From Oscillospiraceae bacterium (lineage in GTDB: Bacteria > Bacillota > Clostridia > Oscillospirales > Ruminococcaceae), in assembly GCA_017550285.1 (NCBI GenBank), contig JAFZPP010000041.1, positions 1 through 64,000 on the forward strand: a stretch of 64,000 nt of DNA, written 5' to 3'. A model generated the notes under the pieces. It worked only from the letters and a program-made list of their open reading frames with translations, did no database searches and was not told the DNA's origin. Of this stretch, positions 61,879-64,000 are shown piece by piece. Position numbers and translations under genes: made by a program. The stretch's first letter is position 1. Every line of letters begins with the position of its first letter.

Positions 61879-61901
61879 CCGCCGCAGATGCACCGCGGCG
61901 G
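61879..61901 (-). other. intercistronic hairpin after infB
   Basis: Stem CCGCCGC / GCGGCGG with a 9-nt loop and no T tract; perhaps an mRNA processing or stability element. Confidence 0.4.
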
Positions 61902-61929
61902 ATTTGTTTTGCAGTATTGCCGGTACGGA

Positions 61930-64000
61930 TTACTCCTCGCGGTATTCCTCAATGATAAACGCCTCGAGGATATCGCCCTCCTTGATATCGGCAAAGCGCT
62001 CGAGCGAGATGCCGCACTCGTAGCCGGTTGCGACCTCCTTGACGTCATCCTTGAAGCGGCGGAGCGAATCAATCTGATCCTCCGCAACGACGATGCCGTC
62101 ACGCACAACTCTGATCTGGCACTGTCGCGTGACCTTGCCGTCTGTGACATAGCAGCCTGCGACCGTGCCGACGCTGGAGATATGATAAACCTGACGCACC
62201 TCGATGCGCGCCATTTCAACCTCGCGGAATTTCGGTGCGAGCATGCCCTTCATTGCGGTCGAAATCTCCTCGATTGCATCGTAGATGATGCGGTAGAGGC
62301 GGATATCGACGCCGTCTCTTGCGGCAGCATCCGCAGCACCGGGCATCGGACGGACATTGAAGCCGACGATAATTGCATTCGATGCGGATGCGAGCATAAC
62401 ATCGCTCTCGGAAACCGCACCGACGGCACCGTGAATGACCTTGACGCGGACTTCCTCGTTCGTGAGCTTTTCGAGCGACTGCGTCACCGCCTCGACAGAG
62501 CCCTGAACGTCTGCCTTGACAATCAGCGGCAGCTCCTTCATCTCGCCCTCAGCGATCTGCGAGAACAGATTGTCGAGCGTGACCTTGCGGTAGCTCTTGA
62601 ACTGCTCCTCCTTCGCCTCGTGCTTTCTCTGCTCGACGAGTTCCTTCGCAAGGCGCTCATCCTCAACGGCGTTGAACACATCGCCTGCACTCGGCACCTC
62701 GGCAAGACCTGTGATCTCGACCGGTACCGAAGGACCTGCCTCCTTGACGACCTTGCCCTTGTAGTTCGTCATGACACGAACCTTGCCGACTGCCGTACCC
62801 GCGATAATGACATCGCCGGTATGCAGTGTGCCGTTCTGAACGAGAATCGTCGCAATCGGACCTCTGCCCTTGTCCAGACGGGCTTCGATGACGGTACCCT
62901 TTGCAAGACGGTGCGGATTCGCTTTCAGCTCACGCACTTCTGCAACAAGCAGAATGTTCTCAAGCAGATCTTCAATACCCTCGCCGGTCTTTGCGGAAAC
63001 CGGAACGCAGATCGTATCGCCGCCCCATTCCTCGCAGACCAGCTCATATTCGGTGAGCTGCTGCTTGACGCGGTCGGGGTTTGCACCTTCCTTATCCATT
63101 TTGTTGATCGCAACGATGATCGAAACGCCGGCAGCCTTTGCGTGGTTGATCGACTCGATTGTCTGCGGCATGATGCCGTCATCTGCTGCGACAACCAGAA
63201 TTGCAATATCGGTAATATTTGCACCGCGCGCACGCATCGAGGTAAATGCCTCGTGACCCGGCGTATCGAGGAAGGTAATGACCTTGCCGTCATGCTTGAC
63301 CTGATATGCGCCGATATGCTGCGTGATGCCGCCCGCTTCGGAAGCGGTGACATTTGCATTGCGGATGCGGTCGAGGATCGAGGTCTTGCCGTGGTCAACG
63401 TGACCCATAACGACGACAACCGGGCAGCGCTCCTCGAGGGAATCCGCCGGATCCTCCTCGTCTGCGATGAGGCGCTCCTCAATCGTCACAATGACCTCGT
63501 GCTCGACCTTTGCACCGAGCTCCTCTGCGACGAGCGAGGCGGTGTCGAAGTCGATCTCCTCATTGATATTCGCCATGACGCCGAGACCCATGAGCTTCTT
63601 GATGACGTCGCGGACCTGAACCTTCAAACGGGTTGCGAGTTCGCTGACGACGATGCTGTCCGGAATCATGACCTTGAGCTGCTGCTTTCTTGCACGCTCC
63701 AGCTCCAGACGGCGCAGCTTTTCCGCCTCCGTCTCTCTGGCAGCCTTGCCCGAGCGAGCCTGCTGCTTGCGCTGCTGGGATTTCTGGTTGATCTTCTGCT
63801 TTTTGGCAGCGAGGCTGTCATTCTTGCCGCCTCTGCCCTGCGGTGCAATCTGCTCATAGCGCTCGTTGTATTTGTCGAGATCGACATAGGTACCGCGCGT
63901 ATCGACCGTATGGCGCTGCTGGCTCGGCTGCACCTCGGTCGCGGTCGCAAAATCGCCTTCCATTTTGACGATCTCACCGCGCTCCTGTGCCTTTGCAGGC
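61930..64000 (-). CDS. infB: translation initiation factor IF-2, 5' end outside window
   Basis: 690 codons visible, open to the right edge. Shows the end of the variable Lys/Arg/Gln-rich N-terminal region, the IF2_N-like domain ([20 protein letters not shown]), the GTPase domain ([25 protein letters not shown]) and domains II-IV. Brings initiator tRNA to the ribosome. First visible gene of the operon; nusA and others presumably lie upstream. Confidence 0.97.
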   Translation of the reverse strand, partial: PAKAQERGEIVKMEGDFATATEVQPSQQRHTVDTRGTYVDLDKYNERYEQIAPQGRGGKNDSLAAKKQKINQKSQQRKQQARSGKAARETEAEKLRRLELERARKQQLKVMIPDSIVVSELATRLKVQVRDVIKKLMGLGVMANINEEIDFDTASLVAEELGAKVEHEVIVTIEERLIADEEDPADSLEERCPVVVVMGHVDHGKTSILDRIRNANVTASEAGGITQHIGAYQVKHDGKVITFLDTPGHEAFTSMRARGANITDIAILVVAADDGIMPQTIESINHAKAAGVSIIVAINKMDKEGANPDRVKQQLTEYELVCEEWGGDTICVPVSAKTGEGIEDLLENILLVAEVRELKANPHRLAKGTVIEARLDKGRGPIATILVQNGTLHTGDVIIAGTAVGKVRVMTNYKGKVVKEAGPSVPVEITGLAEVPSAGDVFNAVEDERLAKELVEQRKHEAKEEQFKSYRKVTLDNLFSQIAEGEMKELPLIVKADVQGSVEAVTQSLEKLTNEEVRVKVIHGAVGAVSESDVMLASASNAIIVGFNVRPMPGAADAAARDGVDIRLYRIIYDAIEEISTAMKGMLAPKFREVEMARIEVRQVYHISSVGTVAGCYVTDGKVTRQCQIRVVRDGIVVAEDQIDSLRRFKDDVKEVATGYECGISLERFADIKEGDILEAFIIEEYREE

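Overview
The window comes from a Gram-positive, fibre-degrading gut or rumen bacterium of the cellulosome-forming Ruminococcus type. This rests on ten secreted carbohydrate-active proteins carrying Ruminococcus-like dockerins, AGGAGG-type ribosome binding sites, sigma-A promoters with 17-nt spacers, and Firmicutes-type housekeeping gene order (infB-rbfA-nrnA-truB-ribF). The moderate GC content fits R. champanellensis better than R. flavefaciens, but that species guess is inference. No scaffoldin or cohesin gene lies in the window.

Left half (1-34.8 kb): a locus for breaking down decorated xylan. It holds nine large dockerin enzymes: GH43-CBM6-dockerin-(esterase start), GH5-dockerin-CE1, GH98a, GH43-CBM6-dockerin-GH43, GH30_8-dockerin-GH43-CBM6, CBM22-GH10-dockerin-CE1, a GH30 of another subfamily, GH95, and GH98b. 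Five have the dockerin inside the chain with catalytic modules on both sides. Interleaved are three cytoplasmic sensor proteins with the same LacI-type sugar-binding plus GAF-like front end. One ends in an intact GGDEF domain; the other two have a degenerate GGDEF remnant followed by an AraC DNA-binding domain. Nine promoters in the locus share one layout: a 33-bp box overlapping the -35 by 3 nt, a 17-nt spacer and a TATAAT-like -10. The boxes fall into two sequence types that follow the position of the two AraC-type regulators. One of these promoters appears to drive a ~120-nt small RNA whose C-rich stretch is complementary to the ribosome binding site of regulator 1.

Middle (34.9-41.4 kb): an SDR/AraC pair; a replication-initiator-like gene flanked by iteron-like repeats, probably a mobile-element remnant; tRNA-Ser(GGA) and tRNA-Leu(GAG); a dockerin protein with a lysozyme-like (possibly GH124) domain; and a VWA-domain lipoprotein.

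Right half (41.7-64 kb): mostly ordinary chromosome. It holds fhs, a translationally coupled unknown gene and a sodium/solute symporter; a MATE exporter; a pfkB-family sugar-phosphate kinase; a voltage-gated-type K+ channel; a decayed TetR gene with an aldo/keto reductase; a DUF4003 protein; a Gld-like ABC transporter operon; and the ribF-truB-nrnA-rbfA-infB translation operon, whose infB runs off the right edge.
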